The notes: a model not told the origin generated them from the letters alone. A stretch of 64,000 bases of DNA from Plasmopara viticola (GCA_001695595.3 MBPM02000122.1:1-64000), one strand, 5' to 3'. Counted from the stretch's first letter, positions 44,532 through 55,322 are shown. Translations and numbers: made by a program.

Positions 44532-44837
44532 ATTTGTGAATGCTGCAAACAGTCACATCTGCTGGAAAATTATTTTATCTACGAAGCATTGCCCAACCTC
44601 GATAATTTTCCGTAATCAGACGTCTTTGGTGTCAAGCATATGCGATCATAACGACCGCATGAATATGAATATAGCGAAACGTATGGGCCTGACCTTTGAA
44701 GCTAAGGAACGATGCCGCTCGTATTGGAGCTGCTAAAATGTGAAACTTTGAAAACACAGCGGAGATAAATGTGTTAGGTAGCATGGCATACTGAAAGCAA
44801 CTTGCTGATGCAATGTAGGTGCTGTCTTCAGTGCTAA

Positions 44838-44918
44838 GACAGCTTGGCCGAGCGGTTAAGGCGATAGACTCGAAATCTATTGGGGTAACCCGCGTGAGTT
44901 CAAGTCTCACAGCTGTCG
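44838..44918 (+). tRNA. tRNA-Ser-CGA: tRNA-Ser(CGA) copy 116
   Basis: Consensus body; A-leader; 386 bp to next copy. Confidence 0.96.
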
Positions 44919-45223
44919 ATTTGTGAATGCTGCAAAAAGTCACATCTGCTGGAAAATTATTTTATCTACGAAGCATTGCCCAACCTCGATAATTTTCCGT
45001 AATCAGACGTCTTTGGTGTCAAGCATATGCGATCATAACGACCGCATGAATATGAATATAGCGAAACGTATGGGCCTGACCTTTGAAGCTAAGGAACGAT
45101 GCCGCTCGTATTTGGAGCTGCTAAAATGTGAAACTTTGAAAACAGCGGTGATAAATGTGTTAGGTAGCATGGCATACTGTAAGCAACTTGCTGATGCAAT
45201 GTAGGTGCTGTCTTCAGTGCTAA

Positions 45224-45304
45224 GACAGCTTGGCCGAGCGGTTAAGGCGATAGACTCGAAATCTATTGGGGTAACCCGCGTGAGTTCAAGTCTCACAGCT
45301 GTCG
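45224..45304 (+). tRNA. tRNA-Ser-CGA: tRNA-Ser(CGA) copy 117
   Basis: Consensus body; A-leader; its trailer carries the A12 tract at 45338-45349; 407 bp to next copy. Confidence 0.96.
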
Positions 45305-45630
45305 ATTTGTGAATGCTGCAAAAAGTCACATCTGCTTAAAAAAAAAAAATTTTATCTACGAAGCAGTGCCCAACCTCGATAATTTTCCGTAATCAGACGT
45401 CTTTGGTGTCAAGCATATGCGATCATAACGACCGCATGAATATGAATATAGCGAAACGTATGGGCCTGACCTTTGAAGCTAAGGAACGATGCCGCTCGTA
45501 TTTGTAGCTGCTAAAATGTGAATTTGAAAACAGCGGTGAACTTTGAAAACAGCGGAGATAAATGTGTTAGGTAGCATGGCATACTGTAAGCAACTTGCTG
45601 ATGCAATGTAGGTGCTGTCTTCAGTGCTAA

Positions 45631-45711
45631 GACAGCTTGGCCGAGCGGTTAAGGCGATAGACTCGAAATCTATTGGGATAATCCGCTTGAGTTCAAGTCT
45701 CACAGCTGTCG
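45631..45711 (+). tRNA. tRNA-Ser-CGA: tRNA-Ser(CGA) copy 118, variable-arm/T-stem variant
   Basis: Variable arm reads GGGATAATCC: G48A and C52T together replace a G-C with an A-U pair, so the arm stem is kept. T-stem G57T (CGCTTGAG) leaves a U-C mismatch at the first T-stem pair. The C52T and G57T changes are shared with copy 17, 39 kb away. A-leader; gcaaaCagtc trailer; 386 bp to next copy. Confidence 0.9.
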
Positions 45712-46016
45712 ATTTGTGAATGCTGCAAACAGTCACATCTGCTGGAAAATTATTTTATCTACGAAGCATTGCCCAACCTCGATAATTTTCCGTAATCAGA
45801 CGTCTTTGGTGTCAAGCATATGCGATCATAACGACCGCATGAATATGAATATAGCGAAACGTATGGGCCTGACCTTTGAGCTAAGGAACGATGCCGCTCG
45901 TATTTGTAGCTGCTAAAATGTAAACTTTTAAAACAGAGCGGTGATAAATGTGTTAGGTAGCGTGGCATACTGAAAGCAACTTGCTGATGCAGTGTAGGTG
46001 CTGTCTTCAGTGCTAA

Positions 46017-46097
46017 GACAGCTTGGCCGAGCGGTTAAGGCGATAGACTCGAAATCTATTGGGGTAACCCGCGTGAGTTCAAGTCTCACAGCTGTCG
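46017..46097 (+). tRNA. tRNA-Ser-CGA: tRNA-Ser(CGA) copy 119
   Basis: Consensus body; G-leader; 385 bp to next copy. Confidence 0.96.
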
Positions 46098-46401
46098 ATT
46101 TGTGAAGCTGCAAAAGTCACATCTGCTGGAAAATTATTTTATCTACGAAGCATTGCCCAACCTCGATAATTTTCCGTAATCAGACGTCTTTGGTGTCAAG
46201 CATATGCGATCATAACGACCGCATGAATATGAATATAGCGAAACGTATGGGCCTGACCTTTGAAGCTAAGGAACGATGCCGCTCGTATTTGGAGCTGCTA
46301 AAATGTAACTTTTGAAAACAGAGCGGTGATAAATGTGTTAGGTAGCATGGCATACTGTAAGCAACTTGCTCATGCAATGTAGGTGCTGTCTTCAGTGCTA
46401 A

Positions 46402-46482
46402 GACAGCTTGGCCGAGCGGTTAAGGCGATAGACTCGAAATCTATTGGGGTAACCCGCGTGAGTTCAAGTCTCACAGCTGTCG
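46402..46482 (+). tRNA. tRNA-Ser-CGA: tRNA-Ser(CGA) copy 120
   Basis: Consensus body; A-leader with ctcatg; 408 bp to next copy, the longest unit in the window. Confidence 0.96.
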
Positions 46483-46693
46483 ATTTGTGAATGCTGCAAG
46501 AAGTCACATCTGCTGGAAAATTATTTTATCTACGAAGCATTGCCCAACCTCGATAATTTTCCGTAATCAGACGTCTTTGGTGTCAAGCATATGCGATCAT
46601 AACGACCGCATGAATATAAATATAGCGAAACGTATGAGCCTGACCTTTGAAGCTAAGGAACGATGTCACTCGTATTTGGAGCTGCTAAAATGT

Positions 46694-46735
46694 GAACTTT
46701 GAAAACCCAGCGGTGAACTTTGAAAACAGAGCGGT
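46694..46735 (+). repeat. Duplicated 21-bp motif, long form of the indel-rich tract
   Basis: Two consecutive 21-bp copies (46694-46714 and 46715-46735) differ at two positions (aacCCagcgg versus aacAGagcgg). The extra 21 bp accounts for the 408-bp unit against a basic length of 387. Confidence 0.85.
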
Positions 46736-46809
46736 GAGAAATGTGTTAGGTAGCGTGGCATACTGAAAGCAACTTGCTGATGCAATGTAGGTGCTGTCTT
46801 CAGTGCTAA

Positions 46810-46890
46810 GACAGCTTGGCCGAGCGGTTAAGACGATAGATTCGAAATCTATTGGGGTAACCCGCGTGAGTTCAAGTCCCACAGCTGTCG
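46810..46890 (+). tRNA. tRNA-Ser-CGA: tRNA-Ser(CGA) copy 121, three-substitution variant
   Basis: G24A breaks a D-stem pair with C11. C32T changes the first anticodon-loop base but leaves CGA intact. T70C puts an A-C mismatch in the T stem. The trailer also changes (gtgtatgctgc). It may be a weakened gene. A-leader; 385 bp to next copy. Confidence 0.88.
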
Positions 46891-47194
46891 ATTTGTGTAT
46901 GCTGCAAAAAGTCACATCTGCTGGAAAATTATTTTATCTACGAAGCATTGCCCAACCTCGATAATTTTCCGTAATCAGACGTCTTTGGTGTCAAGCATAT
47001 GCGATCATAACGACCGCATGAATATGAATATAGCGAAACGTATGGGCCTGACCTTTAAAGCTAAGGAAATGCCGCTCGTACTTGTAGCTGCTAAAAAGTA
47101 AACTTTGAAAACAGAGCGGTGATAAATGTGTTAGGTAGCGTGGCATACTGAAAGCAACTTGCTGATGCAGTGTAGGTGCTGTCTTCAGTGCTAA

Positions 47195-47275
47195 GACAGC
47201 TTGGCCGAGCGGTTAAGGCGATAGACTCGAAATCTATTGGGGTAACCCGCGTGAGTTCAAGTCTCACAGCTGTCG
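47195..47275 (+). tRNA. tRNA-Ser-CGA: tRNA-Ser(CGA) copy 122
   Basis: Consensus body; G-leader; 384 bp to next copy. Confidence 0.96.
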
Positions 47276-47578
47276 ATTTGTGAAGCTGCAAAAGTCACAT
47301 CTGCTGGAAAATATTTTATCTACGAAGCATTGCCCAACCTCGATAATTTTCCGTAATCAGACGTCTTTGGTGTCAAGCATATGCGATCATAACGACCGCA
47401 TGAATATGAATATAGCGAAACGTATGGGCCTGACCTTTGAAGCTAAGGAACGATGCCGCTCGTATTTGTAGCTGCTAAAATGTAAACTTTTAAAACAGAG
47501 CGGTGATAAATGTGTTAGGTAGCATGGCATACTGAAAGCAACTTGCTGATGCAGTGTAGGTGCTGTCTTCAGTGCTAA

Positions 47579-47659
47579 GACAGCTTGGCCGAGCGGTTAA
47601 GGCGATAGACTCGAAATCTATTGGGGTAACCCGCGTGAGTTCAAGTCTCACAGCTGTCG
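47579..47659 (+). tRNA. tRNA-Ser-CGA: tRNA-Ser(CGA) copy 123
   Basis: Consensus body; G-leader with gcAtggc; 382 bp to next copy. Confidence 0.96.
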
Positions 47660-47960
47660 ATTTGTGAAGCTGCAAAAGTCACATCTGCTGGAAAATATTT
47701 TATCTACGAAGCATTGCCCAACCTCGATAATTTTCCGTAATCAGACGTCTTTGGTGTCAAGCATATGCGATCATAACGACCGCATGAATATGAATATAGC
47801 GAAACGTATGGGCCTGACCTTTGTAGCTAAGGAAATGCCGCTCGTATTTGTAGCTGCTAAAATGTAAACTTTTAAAACAGAGCGGTGATAAATGTGTTAG
47901 GTAGCGTGGCATACTGAAAGCAACTTGCTGATGCAATGTAGGTGCTGTCTTCAGTGCTAA

Positions 47961-48041
47961 GACAGCTTGGCCGAGCGGTTAAGGCGATAGACTCGAAATC
48001 TATTGGGGTAACCCGCGTGAGTTCAAGTCTCACAGCTGTCG
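47961..48041 (+). tRNA. tRNA-Ser-CGA: tRNA-Ser(CGA) copy 124
   Basis: Consensus body; A-leader, start of the second alternating stretch; 383 bp to next copy. Confidence 0.96.
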
Positions 48042-48343
48042 ATTTGTGAAGCTGCAAAAAGTCACATCTGCTGGAAAATATTTTATCTACGAAGCATTGC
48101 CCAACCTCGATAATTTTCCGTAATCAGACGTCTTTGGTGTCAAGCATATGCGATCATAACGACCGCATGAATATGAATATAGCGAAACGTATGGGCCTGA
48201 CCTTTGAAGCTAAGGAAATGCCGCTCGTATTTGTAGCTGCTAAAATGTAAACTTTTAAAACAGAGCGGTGATAAATGTGTTAGGTAGCGTGGCATACTGA
48301 AAGCAACTTGCTGATGCAGTGTAGGTGCTGTCTTCAGTGCTAA

Positions 48344-48424
48344 GACAGCTTGGCCGAGCGGTTAAGGCGATAGACTCGAAATCTATTGGGGTAACCCGCG
48401 TGAGTTCAAGTCTCACAGCTGTCG
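48344..48424 (+). tRNA. tRNA-Ser-CGA: tRNA-Ser(CGA) copy 125
   Basis: Consensus body; G-leader; gcaaaCagtc trailer; 386 bp to next copy. Confidence 0.96.
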
Positions 48425-48729
48425 ATTTGTGAATGCTGCAAACAGTCACATCTGCTGGAAAATTATTTTATCTACGAAGCATTGCCCAACCTCGATAATT
48501 TTCCGTAATCAGACGTCTTTGGTGTCAAGCATATGCGATCATAACGACCGCATGAATATGAATATAGCGAAACGTATGGGCCTGACCTTTGAAGCTAAGG
48601 AACGATGCCGCTCGTATTTGAGCTGCTAAAATGTGAACTTTGAAAACAGAGCGGAGATAAATGTGTTACGTAGCATGGCATACTGAAAGCAACTTGCTGA
48701 TGCAATGTAGGTGCTGTCTTCAGTGCTAA

Positions 48730-48809
48730 GACAGCTTGGCCGAGCGGTTAAGGCGATAGACTCGAAATCTATTGGGGCACCCGCGTGAGTTCAAGTCTCA
48801 CAGCTGTCG
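48730..48809 (+). tRNA. tRNA-Ser-CGA: tRNA-Ser(CGA) copy 126, 80-nt variable-loop variant
   Basis: The variable arm reads GGGGCACCC: the TAA loop is reduced to CA while the G and C strands remain. A-leader; gcaaaCagtc trailer, as in copy 134; 384 bp to next copy. Confidence 0.92.
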
Positions 48810-49113
48810 ATTTGTGAATGCTGCAAACAGTCACATCTGCTGGAAAATTATTTTATCTACGAAGCATTGCCCAACCTCGATAATTTTCCGTAATCAGACG
48901 TCTTTGGTGTCAAGCATATGCGATCATAACGACCGCATGAATATGAATATAGCGAAACGTATGGGCCTGACCTTTGTAGCTAAGGAAATGCCGCTCGTAT
49001 TTGTAGCTGCTAAAATGTAAACTTTTAAAACAGAGCGGTGATAAATGTGTTAGGTAGCGTGGCATACTGAAAGCAACTTGCTGATGCAGTGTAGGTGCTG
49101 TCTTCAGTGCTAA

Positions 49114-49194
49114 GACAGCTTGGCCGAGCGGTTAAGGCGATAGACTCGAAATCTATTGGGGTAACCCGCGTGAGTTCAAGTCTCACAGCTGTCG
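49114..49194 (+). tRNA. tRNA-Ser-CGA: tRNA-Ser(CGA) copy 127
   Basis: Consensus body; G-leader; 387 bp to next copy. Confidence 0.96.
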
Positions 49195-49500
49195 ATTTGT
49201 GAATGCTGCAAAAAGTCACATCTGCTGGAAAATTATTTTATCTACGAAGCATTGCCCAACCTCGATAATTTTCCGTAATCAGACGTCTTTGGTGTCAAGC
49301 ATATGCGATCATAACGACCGCATGAATATGAATATAGCGAAACGTATGGGCCTGACCTTTGAAGCTAAGGAACGATGCCGCTCGTACTTGTAGCTGCTAA
49401 AAAGTGAACTTTGAAAACAGAGCGGTGATAAATGTGTTAGGTAGCGTGGCATACTGAAAGCAACTTGCTGATGCAATGTAGGTGCTGTCTTCAGTGCTAA

Positions 49501-49581
49501 GACAGCTTGGCCGAGCGGTTAAGGCGATAGACTCGAAATCTATTGGGGTAACCCGCGTGAGTTCAAGTCTCACAGCTGTCG
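49501..49581 (+). tRNA. tRNA-Ser-CGA: tRNA-Ser(CGA) copy 128
   Basis: Consensus body; A-leader; 384 bp to next copy. Confidence 0.96.
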
Positions 49582-49884
49582 ATTTGTGAATGCTGCAAAA
49601 AGTCACATCTGCTGGAAAATATTTTATCTACGAAGCATTGCCCAACCTCGATAATTTTCCGTAATCAGACGTCTTTGGTGTCAAGCATATGCGATCATAA
49701 CGACCGCATGAATATGAATATAGCGAAACGTATGGGCCTGACCTTTGTAGCTAAGGAAATGCCGCTCGTATTTGTAGCTGCTAAAATGTAAACTTTTAAA
49801 ACAGAGCGGTGATAAATGTGTTAGGTAGCGTGGCATACTGAAAGCAACTTGCTGATGCAGTGTAGGTGCTGTCTTCAGTGCTAA

Positions 49885-49965
49885 GACAGCTTGGCCGAGC
49901 GGTTAAGGCGATAGACTCGAAATCTATTGGGGTAACCCGCGTGAGTTCAAGTCTCACAGCTGTCG
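49885..49965 (+). tRNA. tRNA-Ser-CGA: tRNA-Ser(CGA) copy 129
   Basis: Consensus body; G-leader; 383 bp to next copy. Confidence 0.96.
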
Positions 49966-50267
49966 ATTTGTGAAGCTGCAAAAGTCACATCTGCTGGAAA
50001 ATATTTTATCTACGAAGCATTGCCCAACCTCGATAATTTTCCGTAATCAGACGTCTTTGGTGTCAAGCATATGCGATCATAACGACCGCATGAATATGAA
50101 TATAGCGAAACGTATGGGCCTGACCTTTGAAGCTAAGGAACGATGCCGCTCGTATTTGAGCTGCTAAAATGTGAACTTTGAAAACAGAGCGGAGATAAAC
50201 GTGTTAGGTAGCATGGCATACTGTAAGTAACTTGCTCATGCAATGTAGGTGCTGTCTTCAGTGCTAA

Positions 50268-50348
50268 GACAGCTTGGCCGAGCGGTTAAGGCGATAGACT
50301 CGAAATCTATTGGGGTAACCCGCGTGAGTTCAAGTCTCACAGCTGTCG
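50268..50348 (+). tRNA. tRNA-Ser-CGA: tRNA-Ser(CGA) copy 130
   Basis: Consensus body; A-leader with ctcatg and gtaagtaac; 385 bp to next copy. Confidence 0.96.
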
Positions 50349-50652
50349 ATTTGTGAATGCTGCAAAAGTCACATCTGCTGGAAAATATTTTATCTACGAA
50401 GCATTGCCCAACCTCGATAATTTTCCGTAATCAGACGTCTTTGGTGTCAAGCATATGCGATCATAACGACCGCATGAATATGAATATAGCGAAACGTATG
50501 GGCCTGACCTTTGAAGCTAAGGAAATGCCGCTCGTATTTGTAGCTGCTAAAATGTAAAAACTTTTAAAACAGAGCGGTGATAAATGTGTTAGGTAGCGTG
50601 GCATACTGAAAGCAACTTGCTGATGCAGTGTAGGTGCTGTCTTCAGTGCTAA

Positions 50653-50733
50653 GACAGCTTGGCCGAGCGGTTAAGGCGATAGACTCGAAATCTATTGGGG
50701 TAACCCGCGTGAGTTCAAGTCTCACAGCTGTCG
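50653..50733 (+). tRNA. tRNA-Ser-CGA: tRNA-Ser(CGA) copy 131
   Basis: Consensus body; G-leader; 385 bp to next copy. Confidence 0.96.
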
Positions 50734-51037
50734 ATTTGTGAAGGCTGCAAAAAGTCACATCTGCTGGAAAATATTTTTATCTACGAAGCATTGCCCAACC
50801 TCGATAATTTTCCGTAATCAGACGTCTTTGGTGTCAAGCATATGCGATCATAACGACCGCATGAATATGAATATAGCGAAACGTATGGGCCTGACCTTTG
50901 AAGCTAAGGAACGATGCCGCTCGTATTTAGCTGCTAAAAAGTAAACTTTGAAAACAGAGCGGTGATAAATGTGTTAGGTAGCGTGGCATACTGAAAGCAA
51001 CTTGCTGATGCAATGTAGGTGCTGTCTTCAGTGCTAA

Positions 51038-51118
51038 GACAGCTTGGCCGAGCGGTTAAGGCGATAGACTCGAAATCTATTGGGGTAACCCGCGTGAGTT
51101 CAAGTCTCACAGCTGTCG
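51038..51118 (+). tRNA. tRNA-Ser-CGA: tRNA-Ser(CGA) copy 132
   Basis: Consensus body; A-leader; 385 bp to next copy. Confidence 0.96.
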
Positions 51119-51422
51119 ATTTGTGAATGCTGCAAAAGTCACATCTGCTGGAAAATTTTTATCTACGAAGCATTGCCCAACCTCGATAATTTTCCGTAAT
51201 CAGACGTCTTTGGTGTCAAGCATATGCGATCATAACGACCGCATGAATATGAATATAGCGAAACGTATGGGCCTGACCTTTAAAGCCAAGGAACGATGCC
51301 GCTCGTATTTGAGCTGCTAAAATGTAACTTTTTTTAAAACACAGCGGAGATAAATGTGTTACGTAGCATGGCATACTGAAAGCAACTTGCTGATGCAATG
51401 TAGGTGCTGTCTTCAGTGCTAA

Positions 51423-51503
51423 GACAGCTTGGCCGAGCGGTTAAGGCGATAGACTCGAAATCTATTGGGGTAACCCGCGTGAGTTCAAGTCCCACAGCTG
51501 TCG
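51423..51503 (+). tRNA. tRNA-Ser-CGA: tRNA-Ser(CGA) copy 133, T-stem T70C variant
   Basis: T70C (tcaagtCccac) gives an A-C mismatch in the T stem; the rest matches the consensus. Its trailer is unusual (ctgcgggaaaatattcttttt). A-leader; 384 bp to next copy. Confidence 0.92.
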
Positions 51504-51806
51504 ATTTGTGAAGGCTGCAAAAAGTCACATCTGCGGGAAAATATTCTTTTTACGAAGCATTGCCCAACCTCGATAATTTTCCGTAATCAGACGTCTTTGG
51601 TGTCAAGCATATGCGATCATAACGATTGCATGAATATGAATATAGCGAAACGTATGGGCCTGACCTTTGAAGCTAAGGAACGATGCCGTTCGTATTTGTA
51701 GCTGCTAAAATGAACTTTGAAAACAGAGCGGTGATAAATGTGTTACGTAGCATGGCATACTGAAAGCAACTTGCTGATGCAATGTAGGTGCTGTCTTCAG
51801 TGCTAA

Positions 51807-51886
51807 GACAGCTTGGCCGAGCGGTTAAGGCGATAGACTCGAAATCTATTGGGGAACCCGCGTGAGTTCAAGTCTCACAGCTGTCG
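51807..51886 (+). tRNA. tRNA-Ser-CGA: tRNA-Ser(CGA) copy 134, 80-nt variable-loop variant
   Basis: T49 of the variable loop is deleted (GGGGAACCC) while the arm stem is kept. A-leader; gcaaaCagtc trailer; 384 bp to next copy. Confidence 0.92.
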
Positions 51887-52190
51887 ATTTGTGAATGCTG
51901 CAAACAGTCACATCTGCTGGAAAATTATTTTATCTACGAAGCATTGCCCAACCTCGATAATTTTCCGTAATCAGACGTCTTTGGTGTCAAGCATATGCGA
52001 TCATAACGACCGCATGAATATGAATATAGCGAAACGTATGGGCCTGACCTTTGTAGCTAAGGAAATGCCGCTCGTATTTGTAGCTGCTAAAATGTAAACT
52101 TTTAAAACAGAGCGGTGATAAATGTGTTAGGTAGCGTGGCATACTGAAAGCAACTTGCTGATGCAGTGTAGGTGCTGTCTTCAGTGCTAA

Positions 52191-52271
52191 GACAGCTTGG
52201 CCGAGCGGTTAAGGCGATAGACTCGAAATCTATTGGGGTAACCCGCGTGAGTTCAAGTCTCACAGCTGTCG
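52191..52271 (+). tRNA. tRNA-Ser-CGA: tRNA-Ser(CGA) copy 135
   Basis: Consensus body; G-leader; 407 bp to next copy. Confidence 0.96.
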
Positions 52272-52481
52272 ATTTGTGAATGCTGCAAAAAGTCACATCT
52301 GCTGAAAATTATTTTATCTACGAAGCATTGCCCAACCTCGATAATTTTCCGTAATCAGACGTCTTTGGTGTCAAGCATATGCGATCATAACGACCGCATG
52401 AATATGAATATAGCGAAACGTATGGGCCTGACCTTTGAAGCTAAGGAACGATGCCGCTCGTATTTGGAGCTGCTAAAATGT

Positions 52482-52523
52482 AAACTTTGAAAGCCCAGCG
52501 GTGAACTTTGAAAACACAGCGGA
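52482..52523 (+). repeat. Duplicated 21-bp motif in the indel-rich tract
   Basis: Two 21-bp copies (52482-52502 and 52503-52523), the first with gaaaGCCCagcgg and the second with gaaaACACagcgg, explain the 407-bp unit. Confidence 0.8.
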
Positions 52524-52597
52524 GATAAATGTGTTAGGTAGCATGGCATACTGAAAGCAACTTGCTGATGCAATGTAGGTGCTGTCTTCAGTGCTAA

Positions 52598-52678
52598 GAC
52601 AGCTTGGCCGAGCGGTTAAGGCGATAGACTCGAAATCTATTGGGGTAACCCGCGTGAGTTCAAGTCTCACAGCTGTCG
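52598..52678 (+). tRNA. tRNA-Ser-CGA: tRNA-Ser(CGA) copy 136
   Basis: Consensus body; A-leader; 386 bp to next copy. Confidence 0.96.
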
Positions 52679-52983
52679 ATTTGTGAATGCTGCAAAAGTC
52701 ACATCTGCTGGAAAATTATTTTATCTACGAAGCATTGCCCAACCTCGATAATTTTCCGTAATCAGACGTCTTTGGTGTCAAGCATATGCGATCATAACGA
52801 CCGCATGAATATGAATATAGCGAAACGTATGGGCCTGACCTTTGAAGCTAAGGAACGATGCCGCTCGTATTTGTAGCTGCTAAAATGTAAACTTTGAAAA
52901 CAGAGCGGTGATAAATGTGTTAGGTAGCGTGGCATACTGAAAGCAACTTGCTGATGCAGTGTAGGTGCTGTCTTCAGTGCTAA

Positions 52984-53064
52984 GACAGCTTGGCCGAGCG
53001 GTTAAGGCGATAGACTCGAAATCTATTGGGGTAACCCGCGTGAGTTCAAGTCTCACAGCTGTCG
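52984..53064 (+). tRNA. tRNA-Ser-CGA: tRNA-Ser(CGA) copy 137
   Basis: Consensus body; G-leader; 386 bp to next copy. Confidence 0.96.
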
Positions 53065-53369
53065 ATTTGTGAATGCTGCAAAAAGTCACATCTGCTGGAA
53101 AATATTTTATCTACGAAGCATTGCCCAACCTCGATAATTTTCCGTAATCAGACGTCTTTGGTGTCAAGCATATGCGATCATAACGACCGCATGAATATGA
53201 ATATAGCGAAACGTATGGGCCTGACCTTTGAAGCTAAGGAACGATGCCGCTCGTATTTGTAGCTGCTAAAATGTAAACTTTGAAAACAGAGCGGTGATAA
53301 ATGTGTTAGGTAGCGTGGCATACTGAAAGCAACTTGCTGATGCAGTGTAGGTGCTGTCTTCAGTGCTAA

Positions 53370-53450
53370 GACAGCTTGGCCGAGCGGTTAAGGCGATAGA
53401 CTCGAAATCTATTGGGGTAACCCGCGTGAGTTCAAGTCTCACAGCTGTCG
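53370..53450 (+). tRNA. tRNA-Ser-CGA: tRNA-Ser(CGA) copy 138
   Basis: Consensus body; G-leader; 397 bp to next copy. Confidence 0.96.
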
Positions 53451-53766
53451 ATTTGTGAATGCTGCAAAAAGTCACATCTGCTGGAAAATATTTTATCTAC
53501 GAAGCATTGCCCAACCTCGATAATTTTCCGTAATCAGACGTCTTTGGTGTCAAGCATATGCGATCATAACGACCGCATGAATATGAATATAGCGAAACGT
53601 ATGGGCCTGACCTTTGAAGCTAAGGAACGATGCCGCTCGTATTGGAGCTGCTAAAATGTGAACTTTGAAAACAGCGGTGAACTAAAACACAGCGGAGATG
53701 TGTTAGGTAGCATGGCATACTGAAAGCAACTTGCTGATGCAATGTAGGTGCTGTCTTCAGTGCTAA

Positions 53767-53847
53767 GACAGCTTGGCCGAGCGGTTAAGGCGATAGACTC
53801 GAAATCTATTGGGGTAACCCGCGTGAGTTCAAGTCTCACAGCTGTCG
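53767..53847 (+). tRNA. tRNA-Ser-CGA: tRNA-Ser(CGA) copy 139
   Basis: Consensus body; A-leader; the upstream flank lacks the usual gataaatgtg (reads gcggagatgtgttag); 385 bp to next copy. Confidence 0.96.
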
Positions 53848-54151
53848 ATTTGTGAATGCTGCAAAAGTCACATCTGCTGGAAAATATTTTATCTACGAAG
53901 CATTGCCCAACCTCGATAATTTTCCGTAATCAGACGTCTTTGGTGTCAAGCATATGCGATCATAACGACCGCATGAATATGAATATAGCGAAACGTATGG
54001 GCCTGACCTTTGAAGCTAAGGAACGATGCCGCTCGTACTTGTAGCTGCTAAAAAGTGAACTTTGAAAACAGAGCGGTGATAAATGTGTTAGGTAGCATGG
54101 CATACTGAAAGCAACTTGCTGATGCAATGTAGGTGCTGTCTTCAGTGCTAA

Positions 54152-54232
54152 GACAGCTTGGCCGAGCGGTTAAGGCGATAGACTCGAAATCTATTGGGGT
54201 AACCCGCGTGAGTTCAAGTCTCACAGCTGTCG
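54152..54232 (+). tRNA. tRNA-Ser-CGA: tRNA-Ser(CGA) copy 140
   Basis: Consensus body; A-leader; 385 bp to next copy. Confidence 0.96.
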
Positions 54233-54536
54233 ATTTGTGAAGCTGCAAAAAGTCACATCTGCTGGAAAATATTTTATCTACGAAGCATTGCCCAACCTCG
54301 ATAATTTTCCGTAATCAGACGTCTTTGGTGTCAAGCATATGCGATCATAACGACCGCATGAATATGAATATAGCGAAACGTATGGGCCTGACCTTTGAAG
54401 CTAAGGAACGATGCCGCTCGTATTTGTAGCTGCTAAAATGTAAACTTTTAAAACAGAGCGGTGATAAATGTGTTAGGTAGCGTGGCATACTGAAAGCAAC
54501 TTGCTGATGCAGTGTAGGTGCTGTCTTCAGTGCTAA

Positions 54537-54617
54537 GACAGCTTGGCCGAGCGGTTAAGGCGATAGACTCGAAATCTATTGGGGTAACCCGCGTGAGTTC
54601 AAGTCTCACAGCTGTCG
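54537..54617 (+). tRNA. tRNA-Ser-CGA: tRNA-Ser(CGA) copy 141
   Basis: Consensus body; G-leader; 385 bp to next copy. Confidence 0.96.
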
Positions 54618-54921
54618 ATTTGTGAATGCTGCAAAAGTCACATCTGCTGGAAAATTATTTTATCTACGAAGCATTGCCCAACCTCGATAATTTTCCGTAA
54701 TCAGACGTCTTTGGTGTCAAGCATATGCGATCATAACGACCGCATGAATATGAATATAGCGAAACGTATGGGCCTGACCTTTGAAGCTAAGGAACGATGC
54801 CGCTCGTATTGTAGCTGCTAAAAGTGAAACTTTGAAAACAGAGCGGTGATAAATGTGTTAGGTAGCATGGCATACTGAAAGCAACTTGCTGATGGAATGT
54901 AGGTGCTATCTTCAGTGCTAA

Positions 54922-55002
54922 GACAGCTTGGCCGAGCGGTTAAGGCGATAGACTCGAAATCTATTGGGGTAACCCGCGTGAGTTCAAGTCTCACAGCTGT
55001 CG
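54922..55002 (+). tRNA. tRNA-Ser-CGA: tRNA-Ser(CGA) copy 142
   Basis: Consensus body; A-leader with gatggaatg and hairpin arm GCTATCTT, the same pair of changes as copy 39; 401 bp to next copy. Confidence 0.96.
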
Positions 55003-55322
55003 ATTTGTGAATGCTGCAAAAGTCACATCTGCTGGAAAATATTTTATCTACGAAGCATTGCCCAACCTCGATAATTTTCCGTAATCAGACGTCTTTGGTG
55101 TCAAGCATATGCGATCATAACGACCGCATGAATATGAATATAGCGAAACGTATGGGCCTGACCTTTGAAGCTAAGGAACGATGCCGCTCGTATTTGTAGC
55201 TGCTAAAATGTAACTTTGAAAAGCGGTGAACTTTGAAAACACAGCGGTGATAAATGTGTTAGGTAGCGTGGCATACTGAAAGCAACTTGCTGATGCAATG
55301 TAGGTGCTGTCTTCAGTGCTAA

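Noticed and set aside
42485..50348. Possible 10-unit higher-order repeat: the ctcatg leader occurs in copies 110, 120 and 130.
   Set aside because: Neighbouring units do not match at a lag of 10 (leader types at 112/122/132 and 111/121/131 differ), and ctcatg also occurs in copies 5, 17 and 147, so the spacing is probably chance.
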